Assembly (NCBI GenBank): GCA_023388075.1
Contig: JAEWGX010000041.1
Span: 72,507-136,506, forward strand
Length of the DNA: 64,000 bases
From: Pseudomonadota bacterium
Lineage (GTDB): Bacteria; Pseudomonadota; Gammaproteobacteria; Burkholderiales; Burkholderiaceae_E
Direction: 5' to 3'
Positions 16,451-25,587 of the stretch are shown in pieces (the stretch's first letter is position 1; the number at the start of each line of letters is the position of its first letter). The notes beneath the pieces are model-generated. The model was not told the DNA's origin. It saw only the letters and a program-made list of their open reading frames with translations, and searched no databases. The translations under genes and the position numbers were made by a program.

Positions 16451-17194
16451 CTAGGACCTCCTTGCGACCGCCCGTCGGCGGAACAGGACACCGAGCATCA
16501 CCAGAGAGAGGATCGGGGCGAGCGCGATCAGCGCGACCAGGCCGAGCCCTTCCACCATCGGATCGTTGCCGGCTTGCGCCGCCGACGCGCCCAGGGCCAG
16601 CGCGAGCAGGAAGCTGTTTGCAAGCGGCCCGGTCGCCACCCCGCCGGCATCGGCGGCGATTCCGACGAAGGACTTGTCGCAGAAGGGCAGGAGGGCCAGC
16701 ACGAGGCAGTAGCCCGGCACCACGATATAGGCGAGGGGGAGGCCGTGCCGGATCCTCAGCATTCCCAGCCCGACCGAGGCCGCCACTCCCACGCAGATCG
16801 CGACCAGCACCATTGTGCGCCGGATCGATCCGCTGGAGGCGGTCTCGACCTCGTCCGCCAGTACCCGCACCGCCGGCTCCCCCCAGCAGGTGACGAAGCC
16901 AAGCATTGCGCCGAAGGCGACGACCACGGACGTTTGCGGCATCGCCGCCAGCGATTGTCCGATCAGCCGTCCGAACGGCAGGAAGGCGAGGCTGACCCCC
17001 AGCAGGAAGAGGAACAGCCCCGCCGTGGCCAGCAGCGTGCCGAGCAGAATGCGGGTGACTTCCTTGGCCGGGAGCTGGAGGAACAGGACCTCGAAGACGA
17101 GGAAGATCGCCACCAGTGGCGTTACCGCGAGAAGCACGCTCACCGCGGTATCGCCGACCAGTCCGACGATCTCGAGCACGCTCACAGCAGCCAT
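16451..17194 (-). CDS. DUF1538 membrane protein, second copy
   Basis: This 247-residue polytopic membrane protein has about seven hydrophobic segments and belongs to DUF1538. Two family patches are visible: GFVTCWGEPAVRVLADEV near residue 99 and a DAGGVATGPLANSFLLALALG stretch near 183. It starts inside the 3' end of the first DUF1538 gene (13-nt overlap). The equivalent patches in the neighbour are nearly the same, so the two are paralogues likely to assemble together. From memory, a DUF1538 pair named UmpAB was reported in Halomonas as a two-component Na+/H+ antiporter; this should be verified. Confidence 0.82.
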   Translation of the reverse strand: MAAVSVLEIVGLVGDTAVSVLLAVTPLVAIFLVFEVLFLQLPAKEVTRILLGTLLATAGLFLFLLGVSLAFLPFGRLIGQSLAAMPQTSVVVAFGAMLGFVTCWGEPAVRVLADEVETASSGSIRRTMVLVAICVGVAASVGLGMLRIRHGLPLAYIVVPGYCLVLALLPFCDKSFVGIAADAGGVATGPLANSFLLALALGASAAQAGNDPMVEGLGLVALIALAPILSLVMLGVLFRRRAVARRS

Positions 17195-17874
17195 CCCAGG
17201 AGCAGCAGCACGACGATCGGCCCCAGCGAGGCGAGCCCGAGCAGCCCGAAGCCCTCCATGCTCCCCGATCCCCGGCCCAGCACCGCGCTCAATCCGAGCG
17301 CCAGCGCGAGCATCACCGGTGAGGTCAGAACGCCGGTCGTCACGCTGCCGGCGTCATACGCAAGCGGAACGAGATCTGGTGAGCTCAGCAGGGTCAGGAC
17401 GAGCACCAGCAGGACGGCGGACGCGAACACCACGCTGAGCGCGACGCCGTGCGCAACGCGCAGGAGGGCGAGCGCCGCAAACACGCCGACGCCGGCCGCG
17501 ATGACGTAGACCAGCACCTGCCCCGAGAGGCGATCCTGCGCCACCGACGCGACCTGGCCGGCAAGGATCAGCACATCGGGCTCAGCGATCGTGGTGACGA
17601 AGCCCATGGCGAAAGCCACCGCGACGATCAGCCAGATCGAGCCCTTTCGCGGCAGCTCGGCACCGATGAAGCGCCCCATCGGGAGGATGCCGTAGTCGAT
17701 GCCCACGAACAGCAGGAGCATCCCGACGACGGCGAGGATCGATCCGGCCACGAACGGCACGAACTGCCCGGCTGGCGCATCCAGGACCGCGAGTTGCATG
17801 AGGCAGACCACGCCGATCAGGGGACCGATCGCCCGGAGCACTCCGGGAAGACGGGAGCGGATCAGCTCGAGCAT
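17182..17874 (-). CDS. DUF1538 membrane protein, first copy
   Basis: This 230-residue hydrophobic protein is the first gene of the DUF1538-DUF1538-PII-like operon. The family patches are GFVTTIAEPDVLILAGQV near 90 and DAGSVTTGVLTSPVMLALALG near 174. An Asp-Ala-Gly and a Glu-Pro pair conserved in both paralogues lie in or at membrane segments and are candidate ion-coupling residues. The 168-nt region upstream holds a 6-bp inverted repeat (CGATGC at 17900, GCATCG at 17911) that may carry control signals. A transport function is inferred. Confidence 0.82.
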   Translation of the reverse strand: MLELIRSRLPGVLRAIGPLIGVVCLMQLAVLDAPAGQFVPFVAGSILAVVGMLLLFVGIDYGILPMGRFIGAELPRKGSIWLIVAVAFAMGFVTTIAEPDVLILAGQVASVAQDRLSGQVLVYVIAAGVGVFAALALLRVAHGVALSVVFASAVLLVLVLTLLSSPDLVPLAYDAGSVTTGVLTSPVMLALALGLSAVLGRGSGSMEGFGLLGLASLGPIVVLLLLGWLL

Positions 17875-18042
17875 GTAGGTCCTGTCGCCACGGGTGAGTC
17901 GATGCGTCCTGCATCGGACGCCGCGGTCCTCCCGTGCGACGCCAACGGCGATCGAGTATACGAGAGCCGGCAGGCTGAGCCCGACGGACGAACCTGCGGG
18001 CGACCGTCGCGACGTGGGCGTGCAACGCCCGCCGGCCGGGGG

Positions 18043-18261
18043 TCAGGGTATTCGGTTGCAGTACTCGATGACTTCTTCCGCGCTGAGCTCGTAGCCTTCG
18101 CCGGCAACGCAGTTGCCGTCACGGTCGAGCAGGCGAAAGCCGCCTGGCATTCCGGCTGTCGCACGGCGGCCGCGCGCCCTCAGCGCAGTCAGGCCGACCT
18201 TGAGTGCTTCGCGCCGCGCCTTGTCTTCGAGCCGGCGTGGTCGTTCGGTCGACGTGTTCAT
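18043..18261 (-). CDS. Small conserved-looking hypothetical protein
   Basis: This 72-residue protein has a basic first half (about 1-38, rich in Arg and Lys). The acidic second half reads GGFRLLDRDGNCVAGEGYELSAEEVIEYCNRIP. The second half has the regular pattern of a folded beta-hairpin and helix, which argues for a real gene. It stands alone between the DUF1538 operon and the desaturase, in the same direction as both. No function is recognised. Confidence 0.5.
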   Translation of the reverse strand: MNTSTERPRRLEDKARREALKVGLTALRARGRRATAGMPGGFRLLDRDGNCVAGEGYELSAEEVIEYCNRIP

Positions 18262-18416
18262 CGGTGGTGTGCCAAAACGGAGTACAGCCGCGGGGGGGCG
18301 CGGCGAGTTCTCGCGTCAAGCATCTAACGTGCCTGCGGCAACAGGACTACGCGACCGGCACGGGTCAGGCACCCCGGCCGGGGAATGCCGGGAAGGCATC
18401 GCGAAGACCGCGTCGG

Positions 18417-19490
18417 TCAGGCGAGCGGCCAGTCGCTCCGGTGGGGATACCCGTTGACGAACCAGCCCTTGAGCAGGGCAGCGTAGGAGCGACGTTCCGG
18501 CACCCCCTTGCTTGCGATCAGCGGCTGCAGGGCGCGTACCGCGGCCGGCATCCGGTAGCAGGGTATCCGCGGAAACACGTGATGGACCAGATGGCAGTCG
18601 CCGGAATCGGCCAGGAAGAACAGCTTTCCCCAGAAGCCGGTCCGATAGTTCGTCCCCATGGCGAAAGGGTTCGAGGGGTCCGTGTCGGCATGCTCGATGA
18701 CGATCCGCAGCGTATTGAGCACCGGTGCGATCACTGCCAGCGGGACGAGATAGCCCATGAGGGCACGCATCGGGTCGAACCAGGCGTAGACCGTGGCCGC
18801 GACCAGCGTCGCGATGATGAAGTAGCGCTCGATGCGCGCCTGGCGGTGCTCGAGCGCAGTGCGCTCCCCGGTGTCGTAGTAGCCGGGACGGCGCGGACTG
18901 GCCCAGCGTCCCGAGCGAACGAGCTTGATGCCCACCAGCGTACAGAATGCCAGGCGACGCCACACGGTCGTGAGGTCCTGCTTGTAGGCCTCGGTGTCAT
19001 CGGGCGTGCCGATCTTCGCGTGGTGCCGAATATGAGTGCGGCCGTACCCCGTACCGCTGGAGGTGAGCAGGCCAAACGCGATCGCGCTATGCAGCCAGCT
19101 CAGGGTCCGTCCCCAGCGCAATCGATGCACGCAGAGATCGTGGGCGACCAGGCCGTTCAGCGTCAGGAGCCAGGCGATCGCCAGGCTCAACCCGATCCGG
19201 ACGACCCACGGCAGGTCCGGGAGGCCGACAGCCCAGAAACAGAGCGCCACCGCCCCCAGCGGAACGAAGGTGACCAGGAGATCCAGCGCCAGGTTCTCCG
19301 AATGCAGTCGCTTCAACTGGTCAACGCCCAGGTACTCGCGACACTCGGCCTGGACCCGGCTCAACTGACTGTTCCGGCCGGAGGCGCCCGAAGGTGTTCC
19401 GTGCGGGGCCGCAGCGCGGGGCATCCCGGTGCTGGCGTGGGAGACTGCGCCGTCGGGAACGAATGCGTTCCCGTTCATGAGGCGATCCAT
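18417..19490 (-). CDS. Membrane fatty acid desaturase
   Basis: This 357-residue integral-membrane di-iron desaturase carries the three histidine boxes in order: HDLCVH (117-122), HIRHH (153-157) and HLVHH (300-304). An extra conserved EHADT lies near 266. Hydrophobic segments at about 68-115 and 225-265 fit the four-helix plan. The N-terminal 40 residues are low-complexity and may be partly untranslated. Such enzymes introduce double bonds into membrane acyl chains or acyl-derived lipids; regiospecificity cannot be read. It is transcribed away from the histidine-phosphatase-like gene. Confidence 0.88.
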   Translation of the reverse strand: MDRLMNGNAFVPDGAVSHASTGMPRAAAPHGTPSGASGRNSQLSRVQAECREYLGVDQLKRLHSENLALDLLVTFVPLGAVALCFWAVGLPDLPWVVRIGLSLAIAWLLTLNGLVAHDLCVHRLRWGRTLSWLHSAIAFGLLTSSGTGYGRTHIRHHAKIGTPDDTEAYKQDLTTVWRRLAFCTLVGIKLVRSGRWASPRRPGYYDTGERTALEHRQARIERYFIIATLVAATVYAWFDPMRALMGYLVPLAVIAPVLNTLRIVIEHADTDPSNPFAMGTNYRTGFWGKLFFLADSGDCHLVHHVFPRIPCYRMPAAVRALQPLIASKGVPERRSYAALLKGWFVNGYPHRSDWPLA

Positions 19491-19627
19491 TGGGTCCTGC
19501 TATTGACTCGGCCAGCCGGCCGCGGGGGCATTCTAGCCGCACGTGGCGCGCTCTTCGCCCGGCCCGCATGCAAATACGACATCCTGGCCCGATCGGCTGC
19601 CTGGGCGACTCCGCTACCATCCCCGCC

Positions 19628-20332
19628 ATGGCGGAACTCTTCCTGGTGCGGCACGCGCAGGCGGCCTTCGGCACCGACGACTACGACCGGCTCACCGACC
19701 TGGGCCACCGGCAGTCCTCCTGGCTGGGCGAATACTTCCGCGACCGGAACATCGGGTTCGACCGGGTCGTCATCGGGACGCTCCGCCGGCATCGCCAGAC
19801 CTTGGAGGCGATCGTGCAGGGCGGCTGTCTCGCAGCGGCCGCACTGGAAGACGCGCGCCTGGACGAGTACGATCCGGAACGCCTCGTCAGGGCGCACCTC
19901 ACCGCCATCGAGGGCGACCGGACAGAGCTTCCCGACCGGACGACCGATCGACCGGATGACAGCCGCAAGCGGCATTTCCGGCTGCTGCGCGAGGCACTCA
20001 CCTCGTGGACGAACGGTCGCATGGACGCCGCCGCCCACCGGCCGTTCGCGGAGTTCCAGGAGGGTGCCTACCAGGCCTTCCGTGCGGCCTGCAGCCCACA
20101 GCCGGAGCTGCCCGGGCGTGTGCTCATCGTCAGCTCGGGCGGCCCGATCGCATCGATCCTGGCTCATCACCTCGAGATGCCGGCCTCTAGCTTCGTCGCG
20201 CTCAACCTTCAGGTACGAAACAGCGGCTTCTGCGAGCTGCGTTTCAACGCCGTTTCCGCCCAGGTGGTGAGCTTCAACAACGTCCCGCACCTGGACCTGC
20301 CCGAGCGGCGGCAGTTCATCACCTTCTCGTAG
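19628..20332 (+). CDS. Histidine-phosphatase superfamily protein lacking the second His
   Basis: This 234-residue protein begins MAELFLVRHAQAAFG, with the phosphohistidine motif RHA at 8-10. The second catalytic His, expected in a (V/T)(S/T)HGG motif, is replaced: the sequence reads LIVSSGGPIASILAHH. The first part of the fold, including TLRRHRQTLEAI, is intact. It may be a non-canonical phosphatase or a binding protein. The ATG at 19628 is chosen because the fold begins there; upstream in-frame sequence is not protein-like. It is divergent from the desaturase. Confidence 0.8.
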   Translation: MAELFLVRHAQAAFGTDDYDRLTDLGHRQSSWLGEYFRDRNIGFDRVVIGTLRRHRQTLEAIVQGGCLAAAALEDARLDEYDPERLVRAHLTAIEGDRTELPDRTTDRPDDSRKRHFRLLREALTSWTNGRMDAAAHRPFAEFQEGAYQAFRAACSPQPELPGRVLIVSSGGPIASILAHHLEMPASSFVALNLQVRNSGFCELRFNAVSAQVVSFNNVPHLDLPERRQFITFS

Positions 20333-20388
20333 CATCGAGACGAGCCGCGACCGCCGCTGCGCTCGAGCAGGCCTCGGGCCCGGCCGGC

Positions 20389-21648
20389 TCAACTCTTCTG
20401 AGGCGTGACGGGCGGCTGCACTGTCTCGAGCTGCTCCAGGCCGAGGCCCTTCACCGCCGCATCCAGCGCCGGCAGGCCCATGCCGCGCGCCTTGGCGCTG
20501 ACCATCACGCCATTGGCGAGCACCACGGTGAGCTCGGCGCGCTTGCCATCCTTCCAGCGCTTCTCCATGAACTTGCGCTTGCCGGCCTGGTACGACTTCT
20601 CGATCGACGTCTCGGTCTCGCGCTCGCCGGTCTGCAGGCCGCTGATCATCGCAAGGATACCCGCGGCGCCGCCTGCATCCAGCACTTCGAGCTCGACGCT
20701 GCGTGACGCGTCCCGATAGGTGGCACGTGCCGTGGAGCCCATCACACCCATCGCCGAGCCGTCCTGGACCTCGAACGTTTCGCGGCCCATGCCGTCCAGC
20801 GTGCCAGGAAGCCACGCCTTGAGCGACGCGGCCGGAATCGGCGCCCTGCTGCCACCGGGCGCGACGCCGGTGATCGCGGCGACGGCTTCGCTGGCTGCCT
20901 TGGAGACGGCCTGCGGATCCTGGTTCTGGCTCGCCTCTTCAACCTTCTTCGCTGCCGCTTCCAGTTGCCGCCCCATCTCCTCCAGCTTGCCCTGGGTGGT
21001 GGTCACCTCGCCTCCTGGCGTCCGTATGGTGACCTCCGCCCCCTGGCCATCGAGCCCCGCGCCCACTGCGCTCCATGGATTGGGCATCAATCCGGCGAGC
21101 AGCGCGGTCAGCACCACGTTGGTGATCAGTGCCGCGATCACGACCACGACGGTATACCCCATCGCCTTGTCGGGCGGCGACTTCATCAGGATCGGCAGAC
21201 CTTTGTAGAGGAGATACAAGGAGTAGAGTGCGCCCAGCAATCCGAGCAGCCAGGAGAGCGCGGGAAGGATATTGGAGAAGCTGCCGACCAGCGCCCCCGT
21301 CATGCTGAACGCGGCGACCGTGAAGCCCCTGACGAAGTTCTTCTCGCCGTGGAAAGTCGGCGCCAGCGCCGTGATGATCCAGCCGAGGATGTACACCGAC
21401 ACCATCGAGACCACCAGCCCCATCAGCGCCAGACCCAGCGCCTGACCGAAGCCGTAGCTGACTGCCACCGGACCCATCCGATAGCCGAAGAGGACGATGC
21501 CCAGAAGCGTCGCCAGCGCCGCGATACCCGCGAGCGGAAGCAGATAGGACAGGTAGAGATCCTTGACCGTGTGCGACTCCTGCTCGATCACGGGCCATTC
21601 GGTCGAAGGAGAGAGGAGGATTCGTTTGACGCGCGATATCAGGTCCAT
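20389..21648 (-). CDS. Yip1-family membrane protein with a C-terminal extension
   Basis: This 419-residue protein has a Yip1 domain in its first half: MDLISRVKRILLSPSTEWPVIEQE followed by five hydrophobic segments to about residue 190. The second half (about 200-419) is soluble, with a helical region near 215-250 and a mixed alpha/beta region. The Yip1 family is widespread and its bacterial function is unknown. It is divergent from the DnaQ/GIY-YIG nuclease, with 181 nt between the starts, so promoters for both lie at 21649-21829. Confidence 0.8.
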   Translation of the reverse strand: MDLISRVKRILLSPSTEWPVIEQESHTVKDLYLSYLLPLAGIAALATLLGIVLFGYRMGPVAVSYGFGQALGLALMGLVVSMVSVYILGWIITALAPTFHGEKNFVRGFTVAAFSMTGALVGSFSNILPALSWLLGLLGALYSLYLLYKGLPILMKSPPDKAMGYTVVVVIAALITNVVLTALLAGLMPNPWSAVGAGLDGQGAEVTIRTPGGEVTTTQGKLEEMGRQLEAAAKKVEEASQNQDPQAVSKAASEAVAAITGVAPGGSRAPIPAASLKAWLPGTLDGMGRETFEVQDGSAMGVMGSTARATYRDASRSVELEVLDAGGAAGILAMISGLQTGERETETSIEKSYQAGKRKFMEKRWKDGKRAELTVVLANGVMVSAKARGMGLPALDAAVKGLGLEQLETVQPPVTPQKS

Positions 21649-21829
21649 GGGGCTTCCGGTGCGGATGTTCCAAGCTGGAACGCATGGCGCCGAACGGGCG
21701 GCGCCGGGTGCAAGCGAGGATTTAACCCTCCCCCAATGCCCGGGTCAACGCCGGCCGCCAACTGACCGGCGCCGCGCGCAGGCGAGCGACAATCGCACCA
21801 TCGACACCGGATCCACGGCATCCCGACAA

Positions 21830-23197
21830 ATGACAGTACGACTCCCTCGAAACCTCGCCTTCCTCGATTTGGAAACAACCGGAACGGATGCATCCCGAGA
21901 CCGCATCACGGAGGTCGGTATCGTCTGGGTACAGGATGGCACGGAGATCGGCGAATGGAGCACCCTGGTCGATCCGGGCGTCGCCATCCCTCCCCCGATC
22001 CAGGCGCTTACCGGCATCGACAACGCCATGGTGCGTGGTGCCCCCACGTTCGAGACTATCGCCGAAGAGCTGGGCCGTCGCCTGCAGGGCTGGGTGCTGG
22101 TTGCCCACAACGCGCGCTTCGACTACGGCTTCCTCAAGGCGGCGTTCCGCCGGCTCGGCAGGCGCTTTCAATCCGACGTACTCTGCACCGTCCGCCTGTC
22201 CAGGCAACTCTTCCCCGAGTACTGCAGCCATGGCCTCGATGCGCTGGCGGCCCGCCATCGCCTGGGTAGCGACGGACGCCACCGGGCACTCGGCGACGCC
22301 CGCCTCATAGCCCGGCTCTTTGGCCGCCTGCGCGATGAGGTGGGCAACGAGCGTCTGGAACAGACCCTGGCGCGCCTCCTCAAGCTGCCTGCACGGCCGC
22401 CCAACCTTCCGGAAGGCATCCTCGACGACATCCCGGATACGCCGGGCGTCTACACCTTTCTCGGAGTCAGCCGCCAACCGCTCTACGTAGGCAAGGCGCG
22501 GAACCTGCGCGACCGGATCCGCGAGCACTTCCACGCCGATAGCTGCAACAGCACCGACGCCCAACTTGCTACCGAGATACACGACCTCGAGATCGAGGAG
22601 ACGCCCGACGAGTTCTGCGCACTGGTCCGGGAGGTTCAACTCATCCACCAGCGAGCCCCTCTCCACAACGTCGCCCTGCGCCGCAAGCCCTCCACTTGCT
22701 TTCTGCAGTTCCCTGGACCCGGTCGCAAGCCGGCCGTGGTCCCACTGCACGAGTTTGATCCCCGCGACGACTCCGAGATCTACGGGCCCTTCAGCTCCCG
22801 CCAGTCCGCTCGCGCGGCACTCGCCGTGATCGGCCGCGAGCATCGCCTGTGCGATGCCGCCATCGGCCTCTGGACCGGCGATCGTCCCTGCTTCTCCCGC
22901 CAGATCGGCCGCTGCCTGGGCCTGTGCTGCGGCGAGGAACGTGTCGAGGACCACCACCGCCGACTGATGGAGGCGCTGGCCTCCTTGCGATTCCCGACCT
23001 GGCCCTACAGCGGGATCGTGAGCTACACGACCAAGGATGCGCTGACCGGCATGGACCGCGTCCTCCACTTCGAACATTGGTGTGCGCTCGACGCGAGCAC
23101 ATTGGCACCATCGGAGTTCCACCCCGAGGTGTTCAAACTGCTGCGGGGGAAGCTGAAGAAGCAGCCGGATGCGTTCCGGGGCGAGGCCATGGTTTGA
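21830..23197 (+). CDS. DnaQ-type exonuclease fused to a GIY-YIG nuclease domain
   Basis: This 455-residue two-nuclease fusion has an N-terminal DEDDh 3'-5' exonuclease with Asp13, Glu15 (LDLETTG), Asp98 (HNARFD), His151 and Asp156 (HRALGDA). A GIY-YIG domain like that of UvrC or Cho follows, with GVYTF at 206-210 and LYVGKARNLRDRI at about 218-230. Cysteines near 370-385 (GRCLGLCCGEE) resemble the Cys-containing region of Cho-like proteins. Such fusions are known in bacteria and are thought to act in nucleotide-excision-type repair. The ATG at 21830 starts the exonuclease fold. The gene ends exactly where the low-GC block begins. Confidence 0.9.
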   Translation: MTVRLPRNLAFLDLETTGTDASRDRITEVGIVWVQDGTEIGEWSTLVDPGVAIPPPIQALTGIDNAMVRGAPTFETIAEELGRRLQGWVLVAHNARFDYGFLKAAFRRLGRRFQSDVLCTVRLSRQLFPEYCSHGLDALAARHRLGSDGRHRALGDARLIARLFGRLRDEVGNERLEQTLARLLKLPARPPNLPEGILDDIPDTPGVYTFLGVSRQPLYVGKARNLRDRIREHFHADSCNSTDAQLATEIHDLEIEETPDEFCALVREVQLIHQRAPLHNVALRRKPSTCFLQFPGPGRKPAVVPLHEFDPRDDSEIYGPFSSRQSARAALAVIGREHRLCDAAIGLWTGDRPCFSRQIGRCLGLCCGEERVEDHHRRLMEALASLRFPTWPYSGIVSYTTKDALTGMDRVLHFEHWCALDASTLAPSEFHPEVFKLLRGKLKKQPDAFRGEAMV

Positions 23198-23210
23198 TCC
23201 TGGCCTAGGT

Positions 23211-25097
23211 TCAGGAGCCTGCGTGGTTCAGCGCGCTAGCCATATCAATGCCATCGAATGGCTTTGCGAGCAACGTAGTACGCGCAGGAAGGGAAGCAAG
23301 CAACTCATATGCATCAATCTCCGCTGTTACTAGTACCGCAGGTACGCACTGTCCGATCCGCTCCCGTATCTGTAGAATCGCTTCCACTCCGTTAACCTCG
23401 TATCGGAGATGAAAATCCGCGACGATCGCATCCACGGGCCCCCTGTCGAGCTGCTTATCCGCAAGTACCTTGGAAAGACGATCACCACTAAGACATGCCA
23501 CGCCCCAAGTGTCGAATTGCGCCTCCAAAGCAGATCGAACTTCAAAGTCGTCCTCAATCAAGACTACACGCATACCCTTGAGCCCGCCGACCATTTCCCC
23601 GCTTAACGCAGCCCGCAGTGTGTCCTCGCCCTTGAGAATCTGACCGCCGCACCGTACGTCGGCTATGGTGAGGGCAACTCTGGTCCCGTGACCCACCCTC
23701 GACCGCATAGCAATCGAGTGGCTTTCGAGCTTCAAGAGCGACTGCCTCACTAGGTACAGTCCCAGGCCGTCGCCACTATGTCGCCCTTCCTCGACAACGT
23801 TCGCTCGGAAGAACGGCTCCCATACTCTGTGGAGAAACTCCGTTTCGATCCCCCTTCCCGTATCCGCCACGCAGATAACGCAGCGTCTCCTATCATGGAA
23901 GCATCTGACAACTATCCCCATGCATCTCTGTTGCTTCGGTTCTGTGAACTTCAACGCGTTCGAAACAAGGTTGGACAGGACGCGTAGGAGCACTTGCTCA
24001 TCAGTCCTAACAAAGACGTCGTCTCTTGGATATCGCACTCGAAGTTCAAGCCCTTTCTCCTCCGTTTCGACTCTAAACAGGTCCTCAATCCGAGCCAGAA
24101 CTGAGTTGACAGACACCCAGGACTTGTTCACTGGCTCAGTCCCAGCGTGGTATCGGGCTGCCAGAAGTAGATGCTCAAGCGTGTCACCTAGTGCCTTAAC
24201 CGATTCAAGGACATGCGACGCCTGACGTCGCGCTTCCTGGAGCTTCCCTGAGTCAAGTTTCTGGACGAGCACCTCAGCATGGATCGTGGCCGACAGCATC
24301 GGCTGTCGTAGGTCATGACTTACCGCAGCCATCAGTCGAGTTTTCTCAGAAGAGGCCTTCTCCGCGACTCGTGTTCGCGACTCCAACTGGGCGTGCGCCT
24401 CCTCGATCTGCCTACGTTGATTAAACAGATGCCGCTCACGGACCTCAATAGATCTCGCAAGCAAAACGCCGAGGCCATTCGCCACCAACAGATATATCGC
24501 GGTGCGAATCGCGGGCTCGTGCATGTTCGTTAAGCGTGATCCGAACATGGAGAACACGCTCCCTATGGTGCCTACAAGTACCGCTACACCGATTGGGAGC
24601 CTGCCGAAGCCGTAGAGAACTAGGATCGCGAGTACGGGCACGGGGTTTATCAGAGTCTCCGCTGCGTTATCGCGAAGAAGCCTCATAACTGAAACCATGC
24701 CAATGATCGCAATGCACCCGAAACTTCCGATCAAAGTCGTATAGGCATCTAAGACGCGGCTCGGAGCTCGAAGCACTAGCAGGACCATCGCCGCAAGCAG
24801 TGAGATGGCTACAATGCGGCGCAGGGTTGCAGCGAGCGTCGAAACGCCGTAAGCAATCTCCAATGCGCCAAATACAACATAGACCACTATGCCTACCAAG
24901 CAAGCGGTCGCCACAGACTGAAGCCCTGCTAGGCGGAACTCATCGAGGAACTGACGTTCAACCGAAGGCTCAAGGAACGCATCAGGAAGGAACCGTTTTC
25001 TGACTTGGGCAAGGAGGTGAACTAGGCGTATTACTCTGCCGCCGGGGCCGGACTCCGTTCTAGACGTCGCCTCGGCCCTCACTGCTTCGATCTCCAT
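23211..25097 (-). CDS. CqsS/RpfC-like hybrid sensor histidine kinase-response regulator
   Basis: This 628-residue protein has six hydrophobic segments between about 60 and 215 and no large periplasmic loop. A coiled coil follows at 218-252, then a HisKA domain with His261 in SHDLRQP. The HATPase domain has Asn380 and DTGRG at 412-416. The C-terminal receiver domain has Glu515-Asp516-Asp517, phospho-acceptor Asp561 and Lys612. The six-helix sensor, kinase and receiver layout is that of quorum sensors such as CqsS, LqsS and RpfC, which bind hydrophobic signals. It is divergent from the FeeM-like synthase. GC is low. The phosphotransfer partner is not in the window. Confidence 0.85.
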   Translation of the reverse strand: MEIEAVRAEATSRTESGPGGRVIRLVHLLAQVRKRFLPDAFLEPSVERQFLDEFRLAGLQSVATACLVGIVVYVVFGALEIAYGVSTLAATLRRIVAISLLAAMVLLVLRAPSRVLDAYTTLIGSFGCIAIIGMVSVMRLLRDNAAETLINPVPVLAILVLYGFGRLPIGVAVLVGTIGSVFSMFGSRLTNMHEPAIRTAIYLLVANGLGVLLARSIEVRERHLFNQRRQIEEAHAQLESRTRVAEKASSEKTRLMAAVSHDLRQPMLSATIHAEVLVQKLDSGKLQEARRQASHVLESVKALGDTLEHLLLAARYHAGTEPVNKSWVSVNSVLARIEDLFRVETEEKGLELRVRYPRDDVFVRTDEQVLLRVLSNLVSNALKFTEPKQQRCMGIVVRCFHDRRRCVICVADTGRGIETEFLHRVWEPFFRANVVEEGRHSGDGLGLYLVRQSLLKLESHSIAMRSRVGHGTRVALTIADVRCGGQILKGEDTLRAALSGEMVGGLKGMRVVLIEDDFEVRSALEAQFDTWGVACLSGDRLSKVLADKQLDRGPVDAIVADFHLRYEVNGVEAILQIRERIGQCVPAVLVTAEIDAYELLASLPARTTLLAKPFDGIDMASALNHAGS

Positions 25098-25587
25098 GAC
25101 CGTCTCCTTGCCTAGGACAACAGTGGGGCGCCCGGACGTCGTTTGCCCAAGCTAGTGGGCCCGCTCCTGGCGTAAAGAGCGCAACATTGGACGATAGATC
25201 GACACTTTTTCGTGGGAACCCCCACGATTAGGCTTGATGCCCTAGTCCAAACGACCTACATTCTCCGCTGGCGAGCCCTCGCCAGTCGCAAGGGGTACAG
25301 TGTGCGAGAAGAGCGGATTCAGGAGAAGCGTCCGATCAGCGTTTCCCGCTCGCCATTTCCCTTTGATGTAGGCTTCGTTCACTCTATTGGCTTGAATAGT
25401 CCCAGGCAACTCCCTTGCCTTATCGAGTATTTGAAGTCCGATGGGATTGATCCGAAGCCGAGTAGACGAGTACGCCTGAGCTGTGTGCGCTTTCGTCGAT
25501 TATCCAGTGAGTTGGATCCAAGAGGCCATAGAAAGCCTTTCTTGATCGCGCTGACGTCACACACAGCTGTCAGAGAGGAATTGTTCA
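25098..25587. promoter_or_regulatory. Divergent control region of the low-GC block with two perfect inverted repeats
   Basis: This 490-nt region separates the divergent kinase and synthase-like genes. It contains TCGTGGG-AACC-CCCACGA at 25210-25227 (7-bp arms) and CTGGCGAG-CC-CTCGCCAG at 25268-25285, a perfect 18-bp palindrome of lux-box size. A TGACGTCA palindrome lies at 25552-25559, shortly before the synthase-like gene. They are candidate operators for a regulator of this signalling unit. No confident -35/-10 pair was found. A 147-codon open frame across the region looks unlike protein and was not called. Confidence 0.55.

Noticed and set aside
16451..17874. DUF1538 genes as fragments of one split gene
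   Set aside because: Each copy carries the same two family patches, so they are paralogues and not a frameshifted gene.
18372..18383. CCCCGGCCGGGG palindrome between the small gene and the desaturase
   Set aside because: Too simple in a GC-rich genome to call an operator or terminator.
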